Shown in pieces: positions 22,646 to 34,404 of a stretch of 64,000 nucleotides of DNA. The stretch's first letter is position 1, and every line of letters starts with the position of its first letter. The DNA comes from Microdochium bolleyi (taxonomy: Eukaryota > Ascomycota > Sordariomycetes > Xylariales > Microdochiaceae), in NCBI GenBank assembly GCA_001566295.1, contig KQ964253.1, positions 310,001-374,000 of the forward strand, read 5' to 3'. Both the position numbers and the translations under genes were made by a program. A model generated the notes under the pieces. It was given only the letters and a program-made list of their open reading frames with translations, was not told where the DNA came from and did no database searches.

Positions 22646-23792
22646 TGTCGTATACATCCATAACGAGCAGATACACGAATGATGTTTATCGGATATTCAT
22701 GATATCCCAGCAGCCTGCAAGCTGTGCTAGCGACTAAGACAAGTAATCGGAGCCATGCAATCCTGATTCAAGTCGTCCTACGTTATGGGTACCGCTATTT
22801 CCGTCTAGACCAGGCACGACGCCAGGTCGCACACTCGCTGACCTCGACGTATAATTGCATGACCCCGCGTGGACCACGTCGATCGTATCCTCGGAAATAG
22901 GAAGAAGACAAAACCCTCCGGCTCCATCATGTGACATGGCCGGCCTTCCAGCAAGCGACGGCGGGCCTGGCCTTGAACTATGGGGCCGCAGATCGGGAAG
23001 GAGAGTGTCTTTCGCTGTTGGCTGGTGCCGGACCAGCAAGGCCGGGTTCTGTGTCCAACAGCCTGCCTTGGCGCTTTGCGGTGTGGACCTGGGATGTGTT
23101 CACGAGCAGTTCGGGCCAACAACGACAGGGACTCCGCCGAGTGTGCCACTCCGCAGCATATGATCACGCTAGAATCGCCCCTCCGCGTGGGCCGGGCCGA
23201 CCTCGATCGGTGTAGCCGCAGATATCTCTTGCAAGGGGCCAGTGTAGGTCACTGGTGTGACGAACTTCGATGTGTCTTCTTCATTGGCTCGTAGAACCAT
23301 GGGGCAGGGGATCGAAGCGAGCCCTTGGGGATGTTGGACCAGGCCTAAATTCCGCGACCCGGCGGAGAACAACCAACCAATGCAACATCAACAGGGCTCC
23401 CCTGATCGCACACAGCTGTCATCGATAAGTGCCAGATGAGCCAAGCCATCCACGTCAGCCGCCGTGCGGCACAAGCGCCAGATGTTTGCTGCAGGCCTGT
23501 ACCGCGAGCGGATCCACGGGCGCTTGTCAATGGGCCGTGCCGCCGCCTTGAAGATTCCCAATCGGTGATCCTGAAGAGATTAGCCGCCACAGAATGTGAC
23601 AACGAGTGGCCGATTGGGGGTCAGCTTGGGGGCACGGGGCCAACAACAGATGACCCCTTCGACGTGGTATTGAGTGCTTTGTGGAGCGATCGTGTTGGTT
23701 TCATCTTGAATAAAAGGACAAGCCTGCCCGGGCTCTGGTCCACTAGGTTCTTCACGATCAGATTAGGAACTCTCCCCTTTGTGTCAGCAGTC
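22646..23792. other. Intergenic, 1.15 kb
   Basis: This is the upstream region of the second rhodopsin-domain gene. The open frame running into it from 23436 is a non-homologous extension of exon 1. Nothing else was recognised. Confidence 0.5.
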
Positions 23793-25252
23793 ATGGATCC
23801 AGCTACAGCAATTGCGCCTGCACCGGAGGGTGTCACACCAGACTTTGTGAGCATCTCGCCGCTCCAGATTGAGCTTGTGGTTGTCTTTGGCTCTACATTC
23901 GTCATTGCCACCCTGTTTCTTGGGCTACGGTTCTACACCACACTGTATCTGACGAAACAGATCGGATGGGATGCACGTGAGTCAATATCTACGCAATTCT
24001 GCCACCCATCGATGTGCCTTCGGAATGAAAGACAACATGACTGACACACGTGCCCGCTCTGCCATCAGCTCTCATCGTACTGTCGTGGCTAGCTGCTCTA
24101 GGTTTCTTTGTCTTGATGTTAATAGGTGGGTGTGGCCCTTGCCCACTTCCATGATTCGTCGCTATGGTACGCATAGCGCTTACACCAGTGTTGCAACAAA
24201 AAGCGTTTCCCGCCGGCTTCGGAAGGCATAGCTACAACGTCACAATGGCTCAGCTCAACGAATACCTGAGGCTGCTCCTCGGCCTCGCCTTCACCTACAT
24301 CTGGCCTCCGACGCTCGCCAAGCTTTCTCTGCTGTTCATGTACCGCCGGATCGACAGCAAGATGGGCTTCCCGTACTGCATCCATCTTGCCATCGTGGCG
24401 GTGCTGGCACCCACGCTCGTCATCACGTACCTGTTCGCAGGCCCGTGCAACCCGACGAGCGGGGACCTGCAGTGCCTGAACAACATCGTGATCGCGCAGG
24501 CGACGACCAACATCCTGACCGATGTCATGCTCATCTTGATGCCGCTGCAGATGACGATGCGTCTGAACATGCCCAAGCGGCAGAAGGTGACACTCGGCTG
24601 TCTGCTGACCTTTGGCTCTTTGTACGTGCAGCACTCAGTCCCCGTGTCTCCTCCACTGCCACCCACTAACCTACTGCCACTGCATTTTCAACACTACTAC
24701 AGCGTCGTCGTTTTCTCCATCATCCGCAGCGCCTTCATCCACTACTTCACCACGGACCCGGACGTTACGTACACGCAGGCGTACGTGGCCGTGTGGTCCT
24801 GCTTGGAGCTCAACTTCGGCATCATATGCAACTGCCTCGCCATGCTGCAGCCGTTTCTCCGCGCGCACATGCCGCGGGTGGCGCGCAAGCTCATGGGCAC
24901 CAGCATCACGAAGGCGGCAGCAGAGGAGCGGGAGCTAAGGAGGGGCCGGGCGGGGTGTCCCATCGGGCACACGAGCACGGTCACGTCCCCGAAGAGGGTG
25001 TCGCGGCAGGCATGGTGGAGCGAGGCGACGAGCGATGGCTCGGCGAGCTACGGCATGCACAGCGTCGATGTGCACAGTGAGATTCGCAGGTCCATGGAGG
25101 TAGCACGCCGTGGTGACGAGAAGCTGCTGGCTGTCGGGCCGATCCATGTCACGGACGAGTACAGAGTCGATATCGAGAGTCAGAGTGACATCGGCCTGGA
25201 GCCTGAGCTGGGGCTGCGCGGGATTTCGAGAGAGTCAGGGGGCCTTGCATAA
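23793..25252 (+). CDS. Fungal rhodopsin-domain (PTH11-like) integral membrane protein, second copy
   Basis: Four exons: 23793-23976, 24069-24125, about 24189-24621 and 24703-25252, giving about 407 residues. The N-terminal segment, VVVFGSTFVIATLFLGLRFY, is followed by WLAALGFFVLMLI, GFGRHSYNV, LAFTYIWPPTLAKLSLLFMYRRI, a loop with MPLQMTMRLNMPKRQK, and DVTYTQAYVAVWSCLELNFGIICNCLAMLQPFLR, all family hallmarks. The third acceptor is uncertain: CATAG (24176), CACCAG (24188) and AAAAAG (24203) all keep frame. The last intron (24622-24702, 81 bp) is itself in frame and has no stop, so retention would insert 27 residues into a membrane-proximal region. Predicted seven-pass membrane receptor; ligand unknown. 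The paralogue at 6150-7717 lies on the opposite strand. Confidence 0.82.
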
Positions 25253-25604
25253 AAGCGCAGATCAACATAGACCATTATCTGTGAAGTCGCAGATTATCGT
25301 GCGGTGGCTAGAAATGTTACGCGGCGTCTTGGCAGCCTCGGCCCAGGCGCGTGGACAGCCCCGGAACAGACGCTTGGGCCACTGGCGTTAATGCAGGCGG
25401 CGGCGTTACGCCCGCCCTGCATGGCTGGAGATTGCCTATCGCCGGCACCCCGGTTTTGGTTTTGGTTTTGGTTTTAGTCCGCCATCAGCACAGCCGTGAC
25501 ATCACAGCACAGCCGCACCTTCTCTCTCGACTCCCGGTACAGCACCACCACGCCTGTCACCGTCGCCATCTCCATACAGGACCAGACCTCTCTACAACAC
25601 CACC
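25253..25604. other. Intergenic, 0.35 kb, promoter of SDR
   Basis: This contains the GGTTTT tandem repeat and a CACC-rich leader before the SDR start. No gene was seen. Confidence 0.5.
25452..25475 (+). repeat. GGTTTT x4 tandem repeat
   Basis: Four perfect copies of the hexamer GGTTTT lie about 130 bases upstream of the SDR start codon. This is a simple microsatellite; it is not the fungal telomere unit TTAGGG. Confidence 0.9.
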
Positions 25605-26486
25605 ATGGCCTCGGCAGTCACACGGGCCCTCGTCGTCGGCGGCACCAGCGGCGTCGGCTACGGCATCGCCTGCCGTGTCGCCTCCGAGTCGACCTCGGGC
25701 ACCGTCATCATCAGCGGCCGCAACAAGCCCGCCTCCATCCCCCACCCCAACATCGAGTTCCGCGCCCTCGACGCCTCCTCCATGCGCAGCATCAAGGAGT
25801 ACGCCGACGCCTTCAAGGCCGCCTCCGCCGCCGCCGCCGACGCCGATGGCCAGAAGATCGACCTCCTGGTGCTCACCCAGGGTATCATGACCACCGCCGG
25901 CCGCGCCGAGACACCCCAGGAGGGAATCGACCGTAAGATGGCCCTGCACTACTACGGTCGCCATGCCCTCATCCGCGAGCTCGAGCCCGTGCTCAAGGAC
26001 GACGCCAAGGTGCTCGTCGTTCTCGACAGCCTGCGGGGCGACGTCAACAAGCTCAACTGGGACGACCTCGACCTCAAGCAGCCCGGCAACTTCACCGTAC
26101 GCACCGCCGCCGACCACTGCATCACCATGAACGACGGCATGGTCCAGCACTGGGCCGCCCAGCAGGGCGCCAAGCGCAGGCACTTTGTCCACGCCTACCC
26201 GGGTCTCGTGCAGACCAACCTCGGCCACCAGATGCCGTGGTACCTCCGGTACCCAATGGCCGGGATCATGAAGGTCGGCGGCACCAGCCTCGAGACCTGT
26301 GGCGAGAACCTGGTGCGCGGGCTGTACGAGGTGGCCGCCGCCGAGAAGCAGGGCCGCTTCTGGAGCTGCATGGACTCCAAGGGCGGGCTCGTGCAGGGGA
26401 AGCAGGTGTGGACCGAGGAGCAGAGGGATAAGCTGGCCGCGCACACGTGGGGTGTCGTGGATGCTGCTATGGCGGTAGGAAAGTGA
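25605..26486 (+). CDS. Atypical short-chain dehydrogenase/reductase
   Basis: An intronless frame of 293 residues. The N-terminus has the Rossmann motif GGTSGVGYG (residues 12-20) and an LLVLTQGIM strand in the position of the NAG motif. VVLDSLRGD occupies the usual catalytic Ser strand. The canonical YxxxK is not found in the following helix, which reads TAADHCITMNDGMVQ. The AYPGLVQTNLG strand after it is typical of SDRs. So it has an SDR fold with an altered active site. Such divergent fungal SDRs often sit in secondary-metabolite or detoxification settings. The start ATG follows a good ACCACC context. Confidence 0.85.
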   Translation: MASAVTRALVVGGTSGVGYGIACRVASESTSGTVIISGRNKPASIPHPNIEFRALDASSMRSIKEYADAFKAASAAAADADGQKIDLLVLTQGIMTTAGRAETPQEGIDRKMALHYYGRHALIRELEPVLKDDAKVLVVLDSLRGDVNKLNWDDLDLKQPGNFTVRTAADHCITMNDGMVQHWAAQQGAKRRHFVHAYPGLVQTNLGHQMPWYLRYPMAGIMKVGGTSLETCGENLVRGLYEVAAAEKQGRFWSCMDSKGGLVQGKQVWTEEQRDKLAAHTWGVVDAAMAVGK

Positions 26487-27405
26487 GCATTAGCTGATAG
26501 TGGACAGGGCTATGGCGGCGGTTGTCGTTGTTTTTACGCGGCGCGGTTGACTAATCCAATTGATTTTATGCTATTGAAGATCAAATTCATTTGCATTCAT
26601 TCACCTCCCGAAGAGACTCCTACCGTTGGGTCATCATGCTCGTCCATTTCATCCGGTTGGGACACAATGGCGAAGAAGTTGAGGCGGGGGGTGAAGCTGA
26701 CGACGCAAATGGCTGTCCCAGGACTCGACGCTGCCATCAAGCAAGCTCTCATCGTTGCCTGGTCTTGCCCTGGGTTACCTACACCAAGGGTTTCTGCGGC
26801 TAACATGGCCGGTGGAAACTTGTGTCTTCCCGAGCAGCCACCATCGCAAGCTTGGGCTGTTCCAAGAGGAAGCAAGAGACTCCCTTCAAGACTAGCGCAA
26901 GCGTAGGCCTTTGGCTGGCTCCCATTGCGAGCCCAGACCGATATAGTCCTCGGGACATGCAACCAGCTCCCTTCCACCTGCAGGGTTAGTGCTGCACCAG
27001 GTCGCGTCTGGCCAGCAGTATAAAGCACCTTGAGGTACGTTAGCGTAAGGTTGGCATGCATTGCAGCTGCAGCTAGCCACGATGGGCTGCAGCCTGCATG
27101 CTTCCAGGTCACCACCGACTGCTCGAATTGCTCGTGTGAGGCAGCAATTCGCAAAGCTCAGCCAGCCACAAAATGCCCGGCTAGTCCTATGTGTGGCCAC
27201 CATCTGGTCTTGACCCATGCTATAGTGTTACGTTGGGCTAGGGATAGTCTTGCTCCAGTGGCAAACGCTCTAGCTCTTCTTCTCCGTGGGACTTTTGATA
27301 GATATACCACGCCGGCCGACACGCGTAGGCCTCGCCGACTATTAGATGCTCTTTCTCAATCATCTTGTTCTCATTCGAGAACCCTCGAGATTTCGCTAAT
27401 CCAAA
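26487..27405. other. Intergenic, 0.9 kb
   Basis: The upstream region of the secreted-protein gene, with a TATA-like gatagatatacc about 110 bases before its start. No other gene is supported. Confidence 0.5.
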
Positions 27406-28713
27406 ATGCGTGTCGCCACTCTGGCTGTCGCCGCCCTCGTGGTTGAGAATGCACTGGCAGCAGCCTGCGGCAGCGAGTACTACTCCTCGCCAGTCTTTGG
27501 ACTCGCCAAGCAGTGTGCCCCTGGCGGCTACTACGACTCGCCGACCTACACGAGCATCTCGACACCAGCCGACCTCAGCCGGCGGTGTGACGACGTATGC
27601 GACGCCAACGCCAGATGCGTCGGCTACATCGCGACGCTGTCCAAGGCGAGCCCCTCCTCAGCTCAGGTTCTCGGCCGCTGCTACTTCTACGCGTCCTTCC
27701 CCTCGCTGGCCCTCAAGTGCTCCGACTCGCCGGTGCGGATCTGGGGCCGCCTCCGAGACAGCACGAACCAGTGCCTGACGAGATCCGCGAGCGCCGCCTC
27801 GGCGTACTGCAGCGCCAGGCTGGGCACGCTCGCGGCCATCACCTCGACCACCACCGTGACGCCCGGCCCGACCAGCACGGCGACGGAATATCTACTAGGA
27901 ACGGGGACCACGAGCACCGTGATCGCCATCTCCTGTGTTGCAGCACCCCAGAAGGCACGTGGAGAGGCCGCCGTCGATGCGGCACATCAGCCCGGTGCTA
28001 CCGCGCGGTACCATCACGGGGAGGCGCGCACAGCGGTCGCCGCCCCGAGCCCAGCCCGCGCCCCGGCATGCCTCAACACCAGGATGGCCGCGGCCAAGAT
28101 CAGCTCTGCGTGCAGCTGCCTCGGGATAGCCACGCCCGCGGCCCCCGCCAGCACGGTGACGACGACGGTGACGGCTGCGGTCCCCGACGACGCAACGCGC
28201 ACCATCACGGGAAGCACCACCACCTACTTCGAACACGTCACGACGGTCCTGACGGCCCGCCCCACGGCCTTCGCCCTCAAAGTCCGACTCGCGGGTGACA
28301 GCAGCGCCGAGGCCCAGCTGGGCGAGATCATCAGCTTCTGGCAGGTTGGGTTCACTGCCTACAACGCACTAAAGTACATGACCGGGGGAGCTTTCAGTCC
28401 CATCTTCTTCAGCCTGGACGCGCAAGGCAGGGCATACGCAGGGATTAGCGAGCAGTCGCTACTCGGCGCCGTCTCGCCCGACGGCGTGCTGCGGCCCGCG
28501 GTGGGCTTCTTCGGGTACCCGATCGACAGGCCCCTCATGGACTGCCACCTCACGACGGAGACGACGACGGCACCGCAGATGTTCGTGTGCAGCCTGGACG
28601 GTGCCGTCGTGCAGTTCACCGAGAACGTGGTCGGGTCCGATTCTATCGTCGCCATCAACGGTCCCGGCCGGGCGCTTGACTTGATACCGTTTCTGGTTCA
28701 GTATGGCTGTTGA
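27406..28713 (+). CDS. Predicted secreted Ser/Thr-rich protein of unknown function
   Basis: An intronless frame of 435 residues. Residues 1-19 form a clear signal peptide (MRVATLAVAALVVENALAA, cleavage near ACG). The next 110 residues are Cys-rich (CAPGGYY, CDDVCDANARCVGY, CYFYASF, CLTRSAS), resembling PAN/apple-like modules seen in fungal surface proteins. A Thr/Ser/Pro-rich linker with TTTVTPGPTST and STVTTTVTAAV, probably O-glycosylated, follows. The C-terminal 150 residues (FALKVRLAG, FFSLDAQGRAY, QMFVCSLDGAVVQF) resemble other fungal secreted hypothetical proteins of this layout. There is no GPI site. Function unknown; a cell-surface or extracellular role is inferred from the signal and linker. 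Confidence 0.75.
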   Translation: MRVATLAVAALVVENALAAACGSEYYSSPVFGLAKQCAPGGYYDSPTYTSISTPADLSRRCDDVCDANARCVGYIATLSKASPSSAQVLGRCYFYASFPSLALKCSDSPVRIWGRLRDSTNQCLTRSASAASAYCSARLGTLAAITSTTTVTPGPTSTATEYLLGTGTTSTVIAISCVAAPQKARGEAAVDAAHQPGATARYHHGEARTAVAAPSPARAPACLNTRMAAAKISSACSCLGIATPAAPASTVTTTVTAAVPDDATRTITGSTTTYFEHVTTVLTARPTAFALKVRLAGDSSAEAQLGEIISFWQVGFTAYNALKYMTGGAFSPIFFSLDAQGRAYAGISEQSLLGAVSPDGVLRPAVGFFGYPIDRPLMDCHLTTETTTAPQMFVCSLDGAVVQFTENVVGSDSIVAINGPGRALDLIPFLVQYGC

Positions 28714-28957
28714 ATCTCACCGTGACGGCGGTGTCTAAACTTTCCGCGGTTTTGGATGGGTTCTGTTTTGGCTTTGAAACTTTTGCATAGGAACTACAGA
28801 CGGCGCCGGAGAGTCAAGTACACAGAAACACATAGTCTTCCTTTTGTTAGTCCTCGCTGAATCGACTAGTGTATATAACAGTGTTTCTCTCTTACCAACC
28901 CCCCAAAATGCAAAGACGAGACGCCAAACCCAAACCCTGAAAAACCAGTAGGGTAGT

Positions 28958-30108
28958 CTACATGCCAGCGCCCGTCAAGATGCCCGCAATCTTCTCATAC
29001 ACCGTGAAAATAATACCACCACTGAACACCAGCCGGCCGAGCCGCATCGTGCTGCCGGCCCAGAAACCCCTGACGCCGTCCTGCAGCAGGACCGTCCTGA
29101 ACGCCGCCGTGGTCGACGCGCCCGCGGCGCTCTGCGTGCGCGTCTTGATCGTGTCGAACGGCTGCGTCACGTACACGGTGATGACGCCCGCCACGGCGCC
29201 CGTCGCGAACGTGACGGCGCTGTTCTGCGGGAGGTGCCACGCCTCGGCGGCGTTCTTGAGCATGTTGTACGACCCCATGCGCGTGGCGGACGTTGTTGAT
29301 TGTTTGAGTGTGGAGGAGACGAGACCTCGGTACAGACCCGGGAGGCCGGCCTCGCGGATGATTGTGCGCATCGCGTCGAAGCCGCCTCGGAATCGCCTGC
29401 CGTTCGGGGACCGGGCGTCGTCGATACTACGATAGGAGGGGTGGTCAGTGATCGGCGTGTAGGAGGAATCCCCCGCGAGAGGATGATAGTTCGATTTTAC
29501 TCACAGTGCTGTCTTTACACGCTCTGTCGGCGTGACGGCGACCACGCTCTCGACAGCTCCAGCGACCATCCCCGCCAGGATTCCCCTTGCGGGGGTAAGC
29601 TTGCCGTGCTCGTCCGACAGTACGTTCTTGATGGCATCATATGACATGAAGCGGACACTGGCTTTGAAAGTGGCGCCCTGAAAAACAATGTCAGTCACCT
29701 GCCCAGCAGCCCATCTTGCAGGTGTCGTGGGGAACTCACTACTGCGAGCGTCGAGCAGCCTGTGTAGATTGCCCCAACGCCATGCTGCTTGGCCACTGAT
29801 GAGACGATGGAGAACGGATTTGTGGCTTTCGCGCCGGTATTTATGAGCTGGCCTCTTGTTTTGGCGAACTCGAAGGGGTACTGCGCGTGCAACTTGTTAG
29901 CAGCCTTGTCCGTGTCGCTCAGGCAATGCACATTGCGTGCTGGAGTCAGACATACTGTGACAAAGGCCTCGATGGCACCCGCCGTGCCGCCTGCTAATAA
30001 TGAGACTGGCGTCGAGATGTGAGGCTTGGTGGACTGCTTCTTTGCGGGCTTGGCAGCTACTTGTGCCGCCGACACCGGCACAGAGGCCTGCTCGACTACT
30101 GCACTCAT
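28958..30108 (-). CDS. Mitochondrial tricarboxylate (citrate) carrier, Ctp1-like
   Basis: Four exons on the complement: 28958-29426, 29505-29677, 29740-29880 and 29956-30108. The product is 311 residues, a standard length for the SLC25 family. Three carrier repeats each have the signature: YPFEFAKTR, TPTERVKTA and QPFDTIKTR. VAVTPTERVKTALIDDAR and LKQSTTSATRMGSYNML match citrate transport proteins specifically. It exchanges mitochondrial citrate for malate or another tricarboxylate, supplying cytosolic acetyl-CoA. The Ala/Lys-rich N-terminal 35 residues precede the first helix. Introns are 62-78 bp, all with GT-AG ends. It is divergent from the Zn2Cys6 regulator at 30676, sharing 567 bp of upstream DNA. 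Confidence 0.93.
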
Positions 30109-30675
30109 CTTTGGTGGCTCAAAAGGGTCCTAGAGGCGAGCGAAAGTTCTACTTGTTGGCAGTTGGACTGATTCGTGGAAACTGATTGCAATCGGACTGC
30201 GGAAAGGTGCAAGATAGGGTAGAAGACGTCGTTTTGAGGGTTCGAGGTCGTCATAAAGATAGCCAGCACTTTGTCGCACGCTTATGCACCAGGAGCAGCA
30301 CTGTTTAATGCTCTCGTAGATCGTTCGGGACGGCCAATCTAACTCCGACTGCGAGCCGAAGGAGCCATGAACCAATCACAACCCGGCGTGCGGTGGCTGT
30401 GGAGGCCGTCTTTCTCTTTTCTTCCCGCGGACGGAACACTTCCCGGCCGCGCTGGCCCATCCAGCTCCGCCCGTGGCTGATGCACCCCCGACCAAGCCAA
30501 GATCCGCTTGTCTAGCATGCCCCAACTAGGTCAGGACTGGGGCCAGGCCCGCCTGGACTTTGTGTGTCTCGCCCGCGGGTTCCCCTCCGCCCACTTCTCC
30601 TTCCCGAACATCTTTGTGATCCCGTCCCGCGGTGCTCGGCCTCCTGTCGGCGACTATCGCATCCGCGCCCCTGCA
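30109..30675. promoter_or_regulatory. Divergent promoter between citrate carrier and Zn2Cys6 regulator
   Basis: 567 bp separate two divergent start codons, so both promoters must lie here. I saw no clear operator. Coordinated expression is a guess from spacing only. Confidence 0.45.
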
Positions 30676-33447
30676 ATGACCGATCCAAAGGTCAAGCGAC
30701 GGGCAGCGCGAGCGTGTACCTTTTGCCGCATGCGCAAGGCAAGTCGGCCCCGGGCTCCGGCCCCCGAGCCCCGTGCCCCTGACTCCCGACAATGACGTCT
30801 GCTCACACATCGACACCCAGATCAAATGCAACGCCGAAGAGCCGACATGCGCCAACTGCAAAGTCTACGCCAAGGACTGCGTCTATGAGCCCATCACCGA
30901 GACCGATCACCGGCCCCAGAGAGCCTCCCGGCCCCGGCAGCATAGCAAGGACGCGGAGCCGGCCAGCCCTCGCCCCTCGGCACCCGCCGTGTCTACCGTC
31001 TCTCCTCACTCGTCCTCGCACCCTGCCGCCGACGCCGCTTCCGAGCCCGGGACCACCCCAGCTACCACGGCGGCCCCGGCTCAGAACCCGCGCGTCGCCC
31101 GCATCGTGGATCTAGCCGACGGTGGCCCAAGCTACCATGGGAGGACGTCCGCCTTGTTCGAGGAGTCCGGCGCGGAACGGGCCGCGCTGGGGGCCCCGAG
31201 GCCGGTCATGTCAGACGACTGGATCGAGAAAGGGCTTGTCGCTGATGCGACCAAGCAGCGTGAGTGCAGCCAGTCGTGGTCCATGTGGACATCTGGTGCC
31301 TCTGGTCCCTGTATGTCACTCGTGATCAGTTGCGCTGACCATGAAGAATTCGCAGGCCAACTGGAGGAGGTCAACTACCGCTTAGGCCGTCTTGACTTTG
31401 ATGGTCTCGACCCGGAATTGGGGATGCACCTCCTTTCACTTCATTGGTTCGTGATCTGCCCCTTTTAGGCCATCAAGTCATCAGGGGATGCGTCTGCGAG
31501 ACCTCAATGGCCCCGGAGGTTGCTGCTCGTCTCTTGACCCTACATGACAATTTCCCTGGCGTGCCGTGCTGACATCTCCTCTCAGGAATCGGCAGCATCA
31601 TTCTTTCCTCGTCACCTACCGACCAGCCTTTATGCGGGACATGGCATGCGCTGGCCCGTATTTCTCCAAGCTGCTCTTGAACGCCATATACTTTGGCGCG
31701 TCCAAATTCAGTCCTCGGACCGAAGTCCGTCGAGACCCTGGAGATGTCCGGACCGCGGGCTGGAAGTTCCGCGAGCGCGTCCGCGAGCTTCTGGGACTGT
31801 GCCTCGACCGCAGCTCGATCACCACGATCCAAGCGCTTCTGATCATGACCAACTCGCTCTTTGCGCTCGGCGACGAGCGCAGCGCAGCCTGGCTTTATGC
31901 TGGCATTGCGTTCCGGATGATAGTCGATCTCGGCATGCATGTCGACGCTTCTGAGCTCACGAACAGCAGGCGAGGCAACGACGAGGACCTAGAGATACGT
32001 CGACGCGTGTTCTGGGGTGCCTTTGGTGAGTCCACACCCCTGCGCAGCATTCCACCAGCCAGCACTGACACAGCACATCACAGTCGTCGACAAGATCCAG
32101 AGCCTCTACCAGGGCCGGCCAGTAACACTCAAGGAATCCGATACCCTCGTGCCGATCAAGTTCCTCGACAGCTACGAAGAGCTCGAGTACTGGAAGCCGT
32201 TTGCATACACGGCGCAGTCAGAGCTATATCCGGGATCCCCCGCATACAGCGTCTCGACATTCACCGCGCTCTGCCGACTGTCAATTATCATGAGCGACAT
32301 ATTGAGCTCCATCTACACGGAACGCAGCTTTGACCAGCCTCCACAGGACCTGCGGGACCTGCAGGAGAAGATGCATGATAAGCTCAGCAAGTGGAAAGGT
32401 TCCTTGCCCGAGCACCTCAGCCTGAGCAATAGTATCGACAGTGAGAGGGTACCTCCGCCTCATGTCTTCAGTCTGCAGTAGGTGCCGATTTCACTGTGTT
32501 GCATCTTTAGACTGTCAAGTTCCCCATGCCGTCGCTAACAATGCATTCCCAGCGCCATGTATCACGTGCTGCTGATACTTCTTCATCGTCCATTCGTGGC
32601 AGACGGTCATCTGTTCACCACTATCCGCACCGCATCGATAAACGCCTTCATGTCATGTGCCAGTGCAGCATCGGAGATCGTCCGCCTGGTCCGCATCTAC
32701 CACCAGGCTTTCTCCGTCAAGCGGGCCCCGTACCTCATCTCCTACGCGACCTACGTCGCTGCCACCATCCACGTCCGCATAGCGGCGTCGCGGGACTCCA
32801 ACTCGGGCTCGTACACCAGCCTCGAGACGTGCCTCGCAGTCTTCATGGAGAATCAGGAGACCAACTCCGCGGTGCAGCGAGCGAGCGCGATCGTCAAGAA
32901 CCTCATGACGCGCTTCGGCGTGACCCTTCCGGAGGGGCACACCCCGAAGATTGGCGACGCCGCACTCAAGGATCCACAGCCCCAGGTGGACGGCGGCGCT
33001 GCGGTGCGGACAGCTCGCAGGCCTGGTGCCAAAGTCACATCCCAGTCACCAGCCACGCCGCGGAACGACGCGAGCCCCGGGACTGCCCAGAGCGGGGCGG
33101 GCAGTTTCGATATCGACCAGATCATCCAGAGCTTCAACACGCGCACAGAAGCGCACCCTTACCCTGTTCCTGCGCAGTGGCGGGGCGGCACCGATGCACA
33201 TGTAGCAGACCAGCACAGCGGTGGTGCTTCTGCTGTGGGCATGGGGATGCCTTCAGGACTTGAGGACCCGAGCATGGCGAACCAACAGCATCAACAGCCG
33301 TACTATGGATACTACGGGTGGCCGACAGCCGCAGACAGCGCTTTCGCCGGCCAGGCCGGAGCGGTGGATGATCCCCTCTTTGGGTTCAACGGTGCTGCTC
33401 TGGACCAGTTCTCACATCCAGGCATGTTTTACATGGGTGATTTGTAG
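30676..33447 (+). CDS. Zn2Cys6 fungal-specific transcription factor
   Basis: Six exons: 30676-30738, 30821-31259, 31356-31446, 31586-32025, 32084-32477 and 32553-33447; 773 residues. The first intron has a GC donor (AAG|GCAAGT) and lies inside the zinc cluster. Splicing gives Cys14, 17, 24, 31, 34 and 41, the exact C-x2-C-x6-C-x6-C-x2-C-x6-C pattern. A Pro/Ser-rich linker follows, then the fungal_trans (MHR) domain with FLVTYRPAFM, FRMIVDLGMHVDA, RRRVFWGAF and AMYHVLLILLHRPF. The C-terminus is Gln/Gly/Tyr-rich, a plausible activation region. Predicted nuclear DNA-binding regulator of CGG-type sites. Targets are unknown; the closest candidates are the divergent citrate carrier and the downstream permease and PrpF-like genes. 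An in-frame upstream ATG at 30508 would add 56 non-conserved residues. Confidence 0.88.
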
Positions 33448-34404
33448 GATGAGCAACATCCGAAGCAACCAGGCCTTGGCTTGTGACCACATATTGTTGC
33501 AATATTTTCTTCATAGAATACTCGCAGCTGCACCTTTCGGCGTGATCCACGGTGGGTTCTTACAAATCAAGTGACAGGATCCAACTCGAGTTCACAAAGT
33601 CTCACAGCTGATCTGTTCGGAGTGCTCCGTTCTCGCCCAAAGTGAAAGGGCCGAGACAGGGGTTAAAAACTGGGGCTCGCTTCCTCCGTCTCCCGCGGGA
33701 ACGGGCTCTCACTCCACCTTCCGCCCGCCGTAGTCCCGAGCCCTTGTCAGGCAACGATGGCAGTACTTTAGACGCTTAAAGCGAAACCGCCGGCGAGCAC
33801 AAACCCAGGGGAGGACGGGCAGCTCAGTGGGACTCGCCTGGCGAAGTGTAATATCCAGTATCATGTTGAACAACACTATGGAAACAGCAGTGTCCTGTCC
33901 TGGTTAAAAAGAAAAACAAAAAAAGTCGTTGTTGTACAGCCATGGGATTGTTTTGTTTTGTCATGTGAGTCGTCTGCCGGGAAGCAGAGGATCCAATGAA
34001 CCATAAGGCCGGGCACTAAAAAAGGCTCACTACTCAGACGTACAAAGGGTAGAGTAGAGTCAGACATAACGTGTAAAGACACCCACAGCAAAGCAGTGTG
34101 CACGGTGGGAAGGGTTAGGGACAGGAGCAATGGGCACTTGCGCTCGGAAACTCAATACATGGAATCTTCCCTTCGATGACATCAAAAACTCATTCTCACA
34201 AGAACTCCGGGCTTACAAGTGAACAAAAATGCTTTTACAGTTTATTTCTAACGTGATAGATAGCATGATAGGCAACTTCCCAAGTTCCCCCCGATTCACT
34301 ACCTGACTCGTAAACACCCAGAAGTAGCGTCATAACATAACCATGATTGTAGCGGCAGCCCGGAGAGCGTCGTCGTTCCATGACTTCTTCCTCGCCCCGA
34401 ACGC
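33448..34404. other. Intergenic, 0.95 kb, convergent 3' ends
   Basis: This lies between the 3' ends of the regulator and the Dal5-like permease. It is AT-richer, with homopolymer runs near 33905-33925. No gene or RNA was seen. Confidence 0.5.

Noticed and set aside
25452..25475. GGTTTT x4 as an internal telomere-like sequence
   Set aside because: The fungal telomere unit is TTAGGG. This is a four-copy microsatellite.
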